NCBI GenBank assembly: GCA_947495555.1
Contig: CANLZI010000001.1
Coordinates: forward strand, 1,030,861 to 1,094,860
Reading direction: 5' to 3'
DNA length: 64,000 nt
Source: an uncultured Erythrobacter sp.
Lineage (GTDB): Bacteria > Pseudomonadota > Alphaproteobacteria > Sphingomonadales > Sphingomonadaceae
Below are positions 18,074-26,647 of the stretch, piece by piece (within the stretch, counting starts at the first letter, position 1; every line of letters starts with the position of its first letter). Made by a program: the position numbers and the translations under genes. The notes beneath the pieces were generated by a model that searched no databases, was not told the origin of the DNA, and worked only from the letters and a program-made list of their open reading frames with translations.

Positions 18074-19531
18074 TCATTCGAACGCGATATCGAACACCTG
18101 CAACGGTGAAGATACGCCGCGCGCTTCCGGCGCGCGGTGCCACAGCATCGTAGCCTGCCCTTTCTCGAGAAGTGAGAGGTCCCACGTTATGTAGCCTCCT
18201 TGCGGATCGAACTTGCGGCTTTTGTCGACCTCCATCGGAAGCCGTTTCCATTTGCGGAAGTTAGCCTTGCGCTCGGCGTAATAGATCTGCCCTTTATCGC
18301 GCCCTACAAAGGCGTAAAGCCGGTCGCCAACCACCGCGAGCGTCGCGTCATTTCCGTCAAAATTGGTCCGTTGCTGGCTCCAGCTGCCATCGGGCTTGCC
18401 CAGGTAATGAAAGTAGTAGGCTTGCGTTGCGCCCGGCTGCGGAAGATGGCGTAGCAGCACATGCATATCACCCGATATCGGATCGACTGTCGAGGTGATC
18501 GAGGGATTGCTGGGCCCGAGCCCCTTGGGAATTTCGATCACGGGCCCGCCAAGATTGTCGATCGAAATCGCTTCTCCTTTTTCGGTGTCGGCGATGACCG
18601 ATCCATCCGCGCGCAGCCAGGTGCGTCCCTCGTCGAGCGATTTGGCATAGAAGAGTCCGTGGTTGCAAAATATCTCGCTCCGCGATGCGGTGGTGTAGTC
18701 ACACGGTCTCTCGCGAAACACCCATGCCGCGTGAAGCGAACCGTCACCGCCAACTTGCATTCCGTTAGCGAGGTAGGGGCCGCGCGTGGTCTCAAGACCT
18801 TTGTACGTGCCGCGCCGGTCCGATACCGAATGTACTTTCCCCCATCGACCAGTCTCGGCATCATACTTGCTCAGCCTCATATCACCGCCATAAGAACCAC
18901 CTGTGCGGAAATAGACAACGAGATTTCCACCCGGGAATGCCTTGAAAGATGGATAGGTGACATTCAGCCTAACCTTGGGGTCCCCGCCTAGGTTTTCGGC
19001 GTATTTGAACACGCTTTTGTCCCACTTCACGGAAGTGGGATTGTCTGCGACGCCAGTGGCCGTTGCAGCGTAATTCATTTGTGGACGATTGTGATGATCA
19101 AAGGAAATGTGGATCACGCCATCGCCAGCTGAAATACCGATCGTTTGTCGATTGTGAGCATCGTCGGACGTCAGCTTGTAACCTTCCAGCACCGAATGCT
19201 CCCAACCAAAAGCTCCAAGCTTGCGACGCGAGACTACGACAAAGGTAGCAGCTTCTTCGCTTGGCTTGCTGCGATCTCGACCGGAATAGAAGACGACATA
19301 TTGATAGCCATTGTGGCTCACCGCCTGTGCGCCTAACGGACCTGCAAAACGTGGCTTCCCGTCGCGCGAACGCTCCATCCCGTCTGACGTGTGGGAGTTG
19401 GCCGTCAATTGATCCCAGCCGGTGATATGGGCGCGCTTGGCTTCCTCCGCGCCCTCGGCCAGCAGCGCCGAGCTGCTCAAGATGAAACAGGATGCTGCGA
19501 GCGTCGGCGTTAGTTTGGGTATTGAGATCAT
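18074..19531 (-). CDS. BNR_4 beta-propeller, candidate PL24/PL25-type ulvan lyase (A)
   Basis: A 485-residue secreted protein of the BNR_4 propeller family with a signal peptide to about residue 25. Key residues: His126 (DDAHN), His146 (FDHHN), Tyr193 (VTYPSF) and Arg209 (VVYFRT). The His pair is 20 apart and the Tyr-Arg pair 16 apart, as in the other two BNR_4 proteins here and, from memory, in the PL25 lyase of Pseudoalteromonas. Expected action: beta-elimination at uronic acid next to rhamnose-3-sulfate. Its ATG overlaps the stop of the DUF5060 gene (TGATG), so translation is coupled. Confidence 0.8.
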   Translation of the reverse strand: MISIPKLTPTLAASCFILSSSALLAEGAEEAKRAHITGWDQLTANSHTSDGMERSRDGKPRFAGPLGAQAVSHNGYQYVVFYSGRDRSKPSEEAATFVVVSRRKLGAFGWEHSVLEGYKLTSDDAHNRQTIGISAGDGVIHISFDHHNRPQMNYAATATGVADNPTSVKWDKSVFKYAENLGGDPKVRLNVTYPSFKAFPGGNLVVYFRTGGSYGGDMRLSKYDAETGRWGKVHSVSDRRGTYKGLETTRGPYLANGMQVGGDGSLHAAWVFRERPCDYTTASRSEIFCNHGLFYAKSLDEGRTWLRADGSVIADTEKGEAISIDNLGGPVIEIPKGLGPSNPSITSTVDPISGDMHVLLRHLPQPGATQAYYFHYLGKPDGSWSQQRTNFDGNDATLAVVGDRLYAFVGRDKGQIYYAERKANFRKWKRLPMEVDKSRKFDPQGGYITWDLSLLEKGQATMLWHRAPEARGVSSPLQVFDIAFE

Positions 19532-21987
19532 CAGTGTCCTCCCTTGTTCGCAGGTTTCGGCACCGCGTGTTTATTGGCCTGTTCGAGGTGGTGGGGCATG
19601 TACGGGCTGAGCGTGAGGTAGAAGGCATCAAAGACAAAGCCGTCTTCCCGCATCGAGAACTCGACTTGGTGTGTGCCAGCTGTCGGCACATCCAGCCAAA
19701 GTCCGCCTCTCACGCCACAATGATTTTCACGCGTGCGTTGGCGGCTATCCCAATGCCAGCGCTGCCTGCCCTCGCAATACTGAATACGCGCGCCGCTCTC
19801 CGGCCATTCGCCATTGATGCCCGCATGCAAGCCATTGTCTTCAGAACCGAGCGAATGGGCGCGAACCCACAGATACCACCGACCTGCTGCCGGGAATTCG
19901 ACATCATATGTAAGGATCGCCATTTTACCGGGTGAGCCGCTGAAGTTTTCGCCGCGGATCAGGGTATCACCGTGAGTGACGCGGGTGTCGGGGACCAGCG
20001 CAATATAATCTGGCGCGCCGTCGCGCTCCCACCCATCCGGGCACTCAGCGCTCCTGCACCAGCTGCGCACTTCATTTGCACGCTGAGCCACGAAGTCCTC
20101 TGCTTCTACCAAGATGCCCTGATCGACCCGTTCCACCACGGCGATCCATTTGCCGCTGCCTCCTTCGGGTGGCTTCCCAATCTTTGTGTTGCGCCGGTGG
20201 TTATCGACTTCGGCCAACGTTCCGACTTGCAAGGCACCGCCATTCACCCGGTCGAACCATCGCACCGAAAAACGCCCTTCGATGCCGCCGGTCGTCATGA
20301 CGGTTTCCTCTTCTCCCGGAACGATTACGGCGAACTGACCCGGCTCGGCAAAGACGAAATCATCGCGCGGTCGGGTAAGGTGATCAGCGGCTATCATGCG
20401 TACAGCCCGGTCCCCAACGTGCTGGCGGAAGAATTCCAACGCCACCTTACCCTCGCGCCAAAGCCGCGCGCGGGTTCTGTGATCCTGACAATTGAGATCG
20501 CTGCACCCAGTCTTGTAACCGTAATAGGCCTCTACTCCGTTCGCGCCGGCAGTCAGCGCATTCCAAAGGCCATCACGCAAAAACAATTCAGGATCGAGTT
20601 CGAGCTCACGTTTCGCAGGCAAGCGATTCTCAGGGTAATCGGGATCCACGCCGGCTCCGCCATCTGCCCGTCCGGGCTCGTCATAAGCCATGACCAACGG
20701 TTTCCCCGCCAGTTGAGCTTCGCGAATCCACGCCGTCACATCGGGCCGCAAATCGGAGATATCATCTTCGCGCCCCTGCAGACTAAGGCCATTAAGTGCC
20801 GTGTCCTGACCCAGAAATGCGTGGTAACGTTGTTTCTGATCGGGATAGGAATGGAGCACCAGCGGGTGATCGTAGGGATCAAGCGCCGCGAGATAGGATG
20901 CCATATGGCGCACGTCGCCGGGATGCTGGACATTCTCTTCGCCCAAATTCCAAGTCAGCGCGAGGAAATGCCCGAACCGCGCCGCCATTTCGCGCAGATA
21001 GAGTTTGCGCGTGCGGCCCAATGCACCGCCATCCATGAAGCTGTCATTTTCGGTTTCCTGCAATTTGAGATGCAAGTGCAGTCCTCGCTTGTCAGCATAG
21101 CTCAACGCGCGCTGCCATTGATCGAGTTTCGAAAGGTCGAAACGGTCCTGAATTAGCCCTTTGCCCCACTGCACCCGCGGCTCCATTTGAACAAATTGCT
21201 CTGCAGAAACTGACATTAGGTGAGGGAAGACGTTGCGATCATCACCACCTGCATTCCAAAGCAACATGGACACTGAATTGGCACCTGCATTGGCGAGATA
21301 GTCGAACATACCAAGCAGGCCTGCGCCTGACTTATCCTTACCCCAACGCTGGCTTGCTCCTTCGCCATGCAGATCCCTGACATGGGCGTCCCAACTCTTG
21401 CGGAAGCCTTTGTAATCCGGCGTCGCGTCAAAGCCTTCATAGGCCAGCATGTTTTCTGGCGCGTCAGGTCCAAACTTAAAGAACACGCTGTTATCGCCTG
21501 CGAAACGATAATAACTTTCGCCAGTATATTGCAGCAGCCCGCGCGCGCGGATCGGATCGCCCGATTGCCCAGCGACTGAAAAACTGCCGCTCGCGCCATG
21601 GCCACTCAGGCGGTTACCCGGCGAAGGCGCCAAGGCCATATCTGTTCCGCTGCGGAAATCGACTTTCCAGTCATAATTTCCTTCATACGGCGGCACGAAA
21701 TGTGCGCGCCAAATATTTCCGCCCGTGCAACCGCTATCTGCTGCGTCTCCGCAACCAGCGAAATAACCCGGAATAACCCACGTCTTGCCATCATGCGTCA
21801 GCGTCCAGTCGAGACGCACATCAGCAAAAGGGTTTGCTCCGGTGCGTTCATCGAGCTGCAACCCCTCCATTGTCAGCGTCACTAGCTCAAAACGAGCGCC
21901 CGCTTGGGAAACATCTTGTGCCATCGCTCCCCCAGAAAGGGAAACAGCCAGAAGTCCGAAAAACCGCAAAAAAAGGCGATGAAGCAT
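19531..21987 (-). CDS. DUF5060-type secreted TIM-barrel protein with C-terminal beta-sandwich
   Basis: An 818-residue secreted protein (leader ending A-M-A-Q). An N-terminal beta-sandwich of about 90 residues (LDWTLTHDGKTWVIPGYFAG) resembles DUF5060. A TIM-barrel-like centre (about 150-560) has ANSVSMLLWNAGGDD, LTWNLGEENVQHPGD and KPLVMAYDEPGRADGG; the Glu in NLGEEN and in YDEPG are at positions fitting a glycosidase pair. The C-terminal part (about 640-800) looks like a carbohydrate-binding sandwich with GRWYLWVRAHS and an FVFDAFYLTL end. No CAZy number can be assigned. It sits between GH106 and a BNR_4 lyase with 1 bp or overlapping junctions, so it almost surely acts on the same substrate. 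Confidence 0.68.
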   Translation of the reverse strand: MLHRLFLRFFGLLAVSLSGGAMAQDVSQAGARFELVTLTMEGLQLDERTGANPFADVRLDWTLTHDGKTWVIPGYFAGCGDAADSGCTGGNIWRAHFVPPYEGNYDWKVDFRSGTDMALAPSPGNRLSGHGASGSFSVAGQSGDPIRARGLLQYTGESYYRFAGDNSVFFKFGPDAPENMLAYEGFDATPDYKGFRKSWDAHVRDLHGEGASQRWGKDKSGAGLLGMFDYLANAGANSVSMLLWNAGGDDRNVFPHLMSVSAEQFVQMEPRVQWGKGLIQDRFDLSKLDQWQRALSYADKRGLHLHLKLQETENDSFMDGGALGRTRKLYLREMAARFGHFLALTWNLGEENVQHPGDVRHMASYLAALDPYDHPLVLHSYPDQKQRYHAFLGQDTALNGLSLQGREDDISDLRPDVTAWIREAQLAGKPLVMAYDEPGRADGGAGVDPDYPENRLPAKRELELDPELFLRDGLWNALTAGANGVEAYYGYKTGCSDLNCQDHRTRARLWREGKVALEFFRQHVGDRAVRMIAADHLTRPRDDFVFAEPGQFAVIVPGEEETVMTTGGIEGRFSVRWFDRVNGGALQVGTLAEVDNHRRNTKIGKPPEGGSGKWIAVVERVDQGILVEAEDFVAQRANEVRSWCRSAECPDGWERDGAPDYIALVPDTRVTHGDTLIRGENFSGSPGKMAILTYDVEFPAAGRWYLWVRAHSLGSEDNGLHAGINGEWPESGARIQYCEGRQRWHWDSRQRTRENHCGVRGGLWLDVPTAGTHQVEFSMREDGFVFDAFYLTLSPYMPHHLEQANKHAVPKPANKGGH

Positions 21988-21988
21988 G

Positions 21989-24900
21989 TCAGTTGTCCTG
22001 AATTGTGACGGTCACCGGTCCGACTAGACCGGAAGGAATCAGTAGGTCGCCTGGTTTCTGAAAGTATTGCGTGGCAAAGGTCCGCCGCGGACCTGGCGGA
22101 GGTGGCAGATTTGAACTGTACCATTCGACCATATCCCGCTTGGGCAGGTTTTCCTCCGGCCGGTATCCGATATTGGCCTCCGGTTCATATCCGCTGGTAT
22201 CCGGCAACGCTGCGTCGCCAATCAAGCGGTTTACCCATAGATTGGCGACTTCGATTTCCACTAAGTTGCGACCCTCACGAACCGCTGTAGAAATATCGAT
22301 TGCATAAGGCGCAGTCCAAACCGTGCCGAGTTCCTGACCGTTCACACGAACACTCGCCACCGCTTCAACTTGCCCGAGATTGAGCGCCATAGGCGACGCA
22401 CTGTCGAGCTCATCCGCCTTCAATTCAAACGCTGTGCGATAGGTTGCCTTGCCAGAGAAATGGTGGATTTCGGGATTGTCGCTTGTGCTCCAGTCGAACA
22501 GGGCTGTGCCGGTCAGATCATCTACATCGCCATAAGCCGGATCGAAACTGATCGCCCATCCCTGATCAAGAATGGCCAGGACTCTCGTCGCCGTAGATGG
22601 CGCATACCCTATGGGCGCGAACGCAAGCTTTTGGTCAAACACCACAAAGCGCGATTCATAGGGAGCCAGCTCCAGTGCGATATTCGTGCAGCCGTCAGCG
22701 TCCACAAAGCCGGCTAATCTTTGTCTACCCCCTGTAACCGGGTGCCATTCTTCACCCTGTTTTCCTCTCACCCTAAAACACAAATCGAACTCTTTGTTTT
22801 GCTCTGAATCATTGAAGACAAAGAATATATCAACCGAACCAGACTGTCTTTGCGTGAAAGAAGGTAGATTGCCGCGAGAAGAAACGCGCGGCATTAAGCC
22901 AGCTGCCTGGAACACCTCTTTCGGCATATCGCCGCGGTGGCCAAAGGCAACGGGCACTCCAGCTCGGACCGCCTCTTCAAGACGCGCACGCTCTGCCGCG
23001 GAAGGAACCCGGTCGCGGGGCCACCAGATCATGGAATATTTCGTTCCATTCGAAAGCACGAACGCGCCGTCCACAAAATTGCTGCGATCCAGCAAGGTGT
23101 GAGTGTCGACGCAATCGAAATCCACTCCAGCCGGCAGGTGCTTGCCGGACTCTGATTTTTTCGGGCAGGTGACCGGACTGTTCGATCCCACCGCCATCGC
23201 AACATCGGACACCGCGAGGCCTTGCCTCAGAATGTGTTGGCCACGCGCCATATACATAAACCAAGCCGCGCCGCCTTTATCCCACCATGGCTGAGTGCGA
23301 TCAAAATGAGAGCCCCAGCGGTTCATAGTCATGCCGGGCATGACATGGGTATTCGCCTGATGCGCAAACCGGTGGAAGAAGAACTGGTTTACCCCTGCAA
23401 TCCATGCGCGATCACCCCATTTCTTTCCAAAAGCTGGATCGAAGAACCAGTTGTCGTCCCACACCGCTGTGAAAGCCTCTGCGGCGATCACCGGCTTGCC
23501 ATAAATACGGCCGGCGGAAACAGCTCCGTTGAGGTTGGACAGATCATCGCGGCGAACCCAAAACTCGCCGGCGGGGATCGAGGCAACCGAAGCAACGTTC
23601 AGCTCATCAAACGGCCCAAGCCCGTATGGCTGGATCAGGCTTTCCAAGCCTTCTTCTTCCATCAGGCGTCCGAATTCACCGTAATAATTGTCGTTGATCA
23701 ACTGCGCGTTGAAGCTGCGGATTTTGGCAAACATGTCGGTTGTCGCCGCCCCGCTGGAGACAAACCGCCCTGCATATATAGGCAACCAGTCTTTCAGATT
23801 GATGTCATATAATTGCTGGAACCCGGTATCGTAACCCTGCGTCCAATTTTGCCCACCAACCTCATAGCTGTCGATCATCACGCCGGCAGTGGCCGTTGGC
23901 GCAACCGCTCTAGCTCGCTTGATCACCGGCGCGATAAAGGCGTCATAATGCACACCAAAAGAGGACGCATCGAACTTGTCAACTTCAAGCCCGTTGCCCT
24001 CTGGAGATGGGTTTACATTGCGCGCGCCTGTGGACGTGTATCCAAACCGCATGACGGTCCACTGACCGGCAGGTAATGTCGTTTGCAAACGCCCGTATTC
24101 ATCAACAAACTGAGTGAGATCGCGGATTGCTTCGCGGCTGACCACAGCGCCGACCGGCGGCGTCGCATGAACTGGCAACTGATTGCCCGGAACATAGCCC
24201 ATGCCGCTATGGCCCGAGGCATTCGCAACCTGTGCCAGTTGGGAGAGTTCAATCTCCCCAATCAGCGCCTTATTGTCCAAAGAAACGCGGAAATGACGCG
24301 CTTTGATCGGCGCGAATGTCGCATCGACCTCCCATTCCACGCGCAACAAACGGGTTTTCTTAAATTCGCCGACGTTCCGAAAACTGACCCCGTCATCGGA
24401 TGCTTGCAGCACAATGTTAATGTCGCGTTCGGCAATATTGCCAACGGACAGGCTGCGAATGGGCACAGGTCGATCATAGCTGAATTGAACCCAGCCCGGC
24501 TCGTCTTGTGTTGCAGAGAAAAGGCTCTGTGTGAACGGCTCTCCATCAGTCACTCGGTCAAGGTTGAACTGCGGATCGGATGAGGAGAGAGTTGCAATGT
24601 TCGAGCGATCCGCGATTTCTCCGGCCAAAGACGGATAGGCAATGATAGCAATATCACGGTAAAGCCCCTCGACGGCTCCCGGTTGTTTCAGCTCAAGCGA
24701 AATCACACCGCCATCGACAACAGCCTCGCTCCATACGATCCGCTTCATCGATTTTTCGGGAGGGACCCAAGGGCCCCCAGTAGAGGACCAACCGTCGGCA
24801 TTGTGGAACGAAAATTTCAGCCCAAGCCGCTCGCATTCCGACGCCACATGCTCAATCAGTTTGAGATGTTCCGGCGAATTGAATTTGATAGGGCCGTAGG

Positions 24901-25183
24901 AAATCCCCTGCGTGACATGGAACAGCACGATCCCGCCGATCCCTACACGCTCCATTGCTTCAAGATCCTTGGTGATACCTTCGCGTGACATATTTCCGCT
25001 CATCACGTGATACCACGTCCATGGCCGCGCTTCAGGAGGAGGCGCGGTGAACTGCTCGTAAAGCTGGTCTATTTCTGTTTGGGCTGAGACGGGGGGGGGC
25101 GTCATGATCAGTGCCAGCAGTGCCCCTGTGACTGCCGCGCTTGCGCGCAGAATATTGCGAGCCACGTCAGCCATGACGGTCAT
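21989..25183 (-). CDS. GH106-family alpha-L-rhamnosidase-like enzyme
   Basis: A 1064-residue secreted enzyme, close to the usual GH106 length. Family marks: ARPWTWYHVMSGNMSREGIT and GIGGIVLFHVTQG near the N-terminus, FSFHNADGWSSTGGPW, a central MIDSYEVGGQNWTQGYD with a likely catalytic Glu, FFFHRFAHQANTHVMPGM, and a C-terminal GH2-like sandwich (LGQVEAVASVRVNGQELG). It should remove terminal alpha-L-rhamnose, probably after desulfation. I start at the ATG at 25183, two bases beyond the stop of the upstream BNR_4 gene; 25174 is an alternative. The codons for Pro29-31 form a run of nine C on the coding strand (25091-25099). Confidence 0.85.
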   Translation of the reverse strand: MTVMADVARNILRASAAVTGALLALIMTPPPVSAQTEIDQLYEQFTAPPPEARPWTWYHVMSGNMSREGITKDLEAMERVGIGGIVLFHVTQGISYGPIKFNSPEHLKLIEHVASECERLGLKFSFHNADGWSSTGGPWVPPEKSMKRIVWSEAVVDGGVISLELKQPGAVEGLYRDIAIIAYPSLAGEIADRSNIATLSSSDPQFNLDRVTDGEPFTQSLFSATQDEPGWVQFSYDRPVPIRSLSVGNIAERDINIVLQASDDGVSFRNVGEFKKTRLLRVEWEVDATFAPIKARHFRVSLDNKALIGEIELSQLAQVANASGHSGMGYVPGNQLPVHATPPVGAVVSREAIRDLTQFVDEYGRLQTTLPAGQWTVMRFGYTSTGARNVNPSPEGNGLEVDKFDASSFGVHYDAFIAPVIKRARAVAPTATAGVMIDSYEVGGQNWTQGYDTGFQQLYDINLKDWLPIYAGRFVSSGAATTDMFAKIRSFNAQLINDNYYGEFGRLMEEEGLESLIQPYGLGPFDELNVASVASIPAGEFWVRRDDLSNLNGAVSAGRIYGKPVIAAEAFTAVWDDNWFFDPAFGKKWGDRAWIAGVNQFFFHRFAHQANTHVMPGMTMNRWGSHFDRTQPWWDKGGAAWFMYMARGQHILRQGLAVSDVAMAVGSNSPVTCPKKSESGKHLPAGVDFDCVDTHTLLDRSNFVDGAFVLSNGTKYSMIWWPRDRVPSAAERARLEEAVRAGVPVAFGHRGDMPKEVFQAAGLMPRVSSRGNLPSFTQRQSGSVDIFFVFNDSEQNKEFDLCFRVRGKQGEEWHPVTGGRQRLAGFVDADGCTNIALELAPYESRFVVFDQKLAFAPIGYAPSTATRVLAILDQGWAISFDPAYGDVDDLTGTALFDWSTSDNPEIHHFSGKATYRTAFELKADELDSASPMALNLGQVEAVASVRVNGQELGTVWTAPYAIDISTAVREGRNLVEIEVANLWVNRLIGDAALPDTSGYEPEANIGYRPEENLPKRDMVEWYSSNLPPPPGPRRTFATQYFQKPGDLLIPSGLVGPVTVTIQDN

Positions 25184-25184
25184 C

Positions 25185-26555
25185 TTATCGAGGGATCTTG
25201 TGAAGCCGCAGCGTGGATGCGGGGGGAATCTCGCCACGCGCCTGATCCTGTGCCGGTGGGTTGGCCTCCCAGCTGAGGTAAAAATCATGAGCGCTAGTCG
25301 GCGACGTGCCTTCGGCTTTTCTCACAAATTGGGTAAGCTCAAAGTTGTTCTGAAAACTTCCGATAACCTGCGGAATAGATGTGTAGCTGCCAACCGTCAG
25401 GGTGCGATTGGTCGACGCGTCAACGATAAATTCAATCTCTTGACCGTCACGCTTCGCCCGTACACGTATCGTGCCGTCATCCCCGATATAGGGATCTTCC
25501 GGCACAAGGATCGAGACATTTAGGCTGCCGCCGCGATCCAAGAACTGCTTGCTGTCGGCCCAGTCGCTGATCTGATGGGTTGTCCACCCCTCGCCCGATT
25601 TCCGCGCCAGCATGATCTGCGTGTCGCCGTTTGGGTCATTCTTGTAGTAAGAAATCATGGGCCGATTAGCGGCATCAAAACCGATCCTTTTCTGCCCGTT
25701 CAGCATGCCACCAAAGGTCGGCACGGGATCAACAATTTCTCCCGTCGAACGGATCAAAGGCAAGGCTACCTGATTGCCGTTGGAATCCTCCCAATTTACC
25801 AGATCGGGACTGCGCACGTATGACAGGTTATTGTTCGTTGCTGCAGACGGTGTCTCGCGCCAAACCCAGATCATATGAAACTTGCCATCCGGGCCAAGGA
25901 CAGGGCCAGTATAATAGGCGCCGCGTTCGTCTTCTCCGTCGAAAAACTGGCCATCGTGCATCAGTGACCAAGTCAGCGTATCGGTATCAAATCGGTGGTA
26001 ATAATACCGGCCATTGCCGCTCCCACCCAAACGATAGATTGCAATCAGACGCCCTTCGCGGTCGTGCATGAAACGGGGATAGGTTACGTTCTGGTCCCGC
26101 TCTTGGCTGATGATGTAATCAACCTGCTTCAGCGAACGAACGTTCCACGGCTCGGTCGAACGGAAATAGACCAGCGGGTCATTGTGCATATTACCCATCA
26201 CATGGATGTAGCCCTTTTCGTCGACATCGACGGTCACATAATTGTGGCTGTCCCAGCCAACGAAGCTAGGCACTTTCTGATACCGCCAAGGCGTGCGCTG
26301 ATGCGCGCGGTGAGCAATGCTCATCTGCCGGTTGGCATCGTAATAAGCAATGATCTGATGTTCGCCGCGCTGGATCATCTGCGCGAAAACACGGTGGCCT
26401 GACCAAGTCAAATCTACGGCCTCGACCTCGCTAGCGAGGTTTAGCTGCGCATCCGCTAATCGATCGCTCGGTTGGGCTAATGCCTGCGGAGATGCAACAG
26501 CTACTGAGAGCAGCAGACCGGAAAAACGCTGAGCTCTTCGCCGCATTCGAAACAT
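25185..26555 (-). CDS. BNR_4 beta-propeller, candidate PL24/PL25-type ulvan lyase (B)
   Basis: A 456-residue secreted BNR_4 protein with signal peptide ending A-L-A-Q. His104 (WDSHNY), His124 (GNMHND), Tyr159 (VTYPRF) and Arg175 (IAIYRLGG) repeat the 20- and 16-residue spacings of the other two. It is clearly a different subgroup from protein A (18074-19531). The ATG at 26555 follows AAGGA; an ATG at 26546 is possible. It is the first enzyme gene after the TBDT at 26648-30064, separated by 92 bp containing a hairpin, and abuts the GH106 gene. Confidence 0.8.
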   Translation of the reverse strand: MFRMRRRAQRFSGLLLSVAVASPQALAQPSDRLADAQLNLASEVEAVDLTWSGHRVFAQMIQRGEHQIIAYYDANRQMSIAHRAHQRTPWRYQKVPSFVGWDSHNYVTVDVDEKGYIHVMGNMHNDPLVYFRSTEPWNVRSLKQVDYIISQERDQNVTYPRFMHDREGRLIAIYRLGGSGNGRYYYHRFDTDTLTWSLMHDGQFFDGEDERGAYYTGPVLGPDGKFHMIWVWRETPSAATNNNLSYVRSPDLVNWEDSNGNQVALPLIRSTGEIVDPVPTFGGMLNGQKRIGFDAANRPMISYYKNDPNGDTQIMLARKSGEGWTTHQISDWADSKQFLDRGGSLNVSILVPEDPYIGDDGTIRVRAKRDGQEIEFIVDASTNRTLTVGSYTSIPQVIGSFQNNFELTQFVRKAEGTSPTSAHDFYLSWEANPPAQDQARGEIPPASTLRLHKIPR

Positions 26556-26591
26556 GACAGGCTTTATCCTTCTGTGGGACCAAAACAAGTC

Positions 26592-26625
26592 GGCCGGCAG
26601 CCAGCAAAGTTGCTCGCTACCGGCC
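26592..26625 (-). terminator. Imperfect hairpin between TBDT1 and the BNR_4 gene
   Basis: Two 16 nt arms (26592-26607 and 26610-26625, both ending in GGCCGG/CCGGCC) pair with two mismatches, and on the minus strand a short T-rich stretch follows. It lies in the only sizeable gap of this gene series, so it may be a partial terminator or an mRNA-stabilising hairpin that lets the receptor be made in excess over the enzymes. Confidence 0.5.
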
Positions 26626-26647
26626 CTGTGGGAGTAGGTTTAACGCA

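Noticed and set aside
19972-21156. 394-codon plus-strand open frame
   Set aside because: Entirely antisense to the DUF5060 gene; a GC-rich codon-pattern shadow with no recognisable domain.
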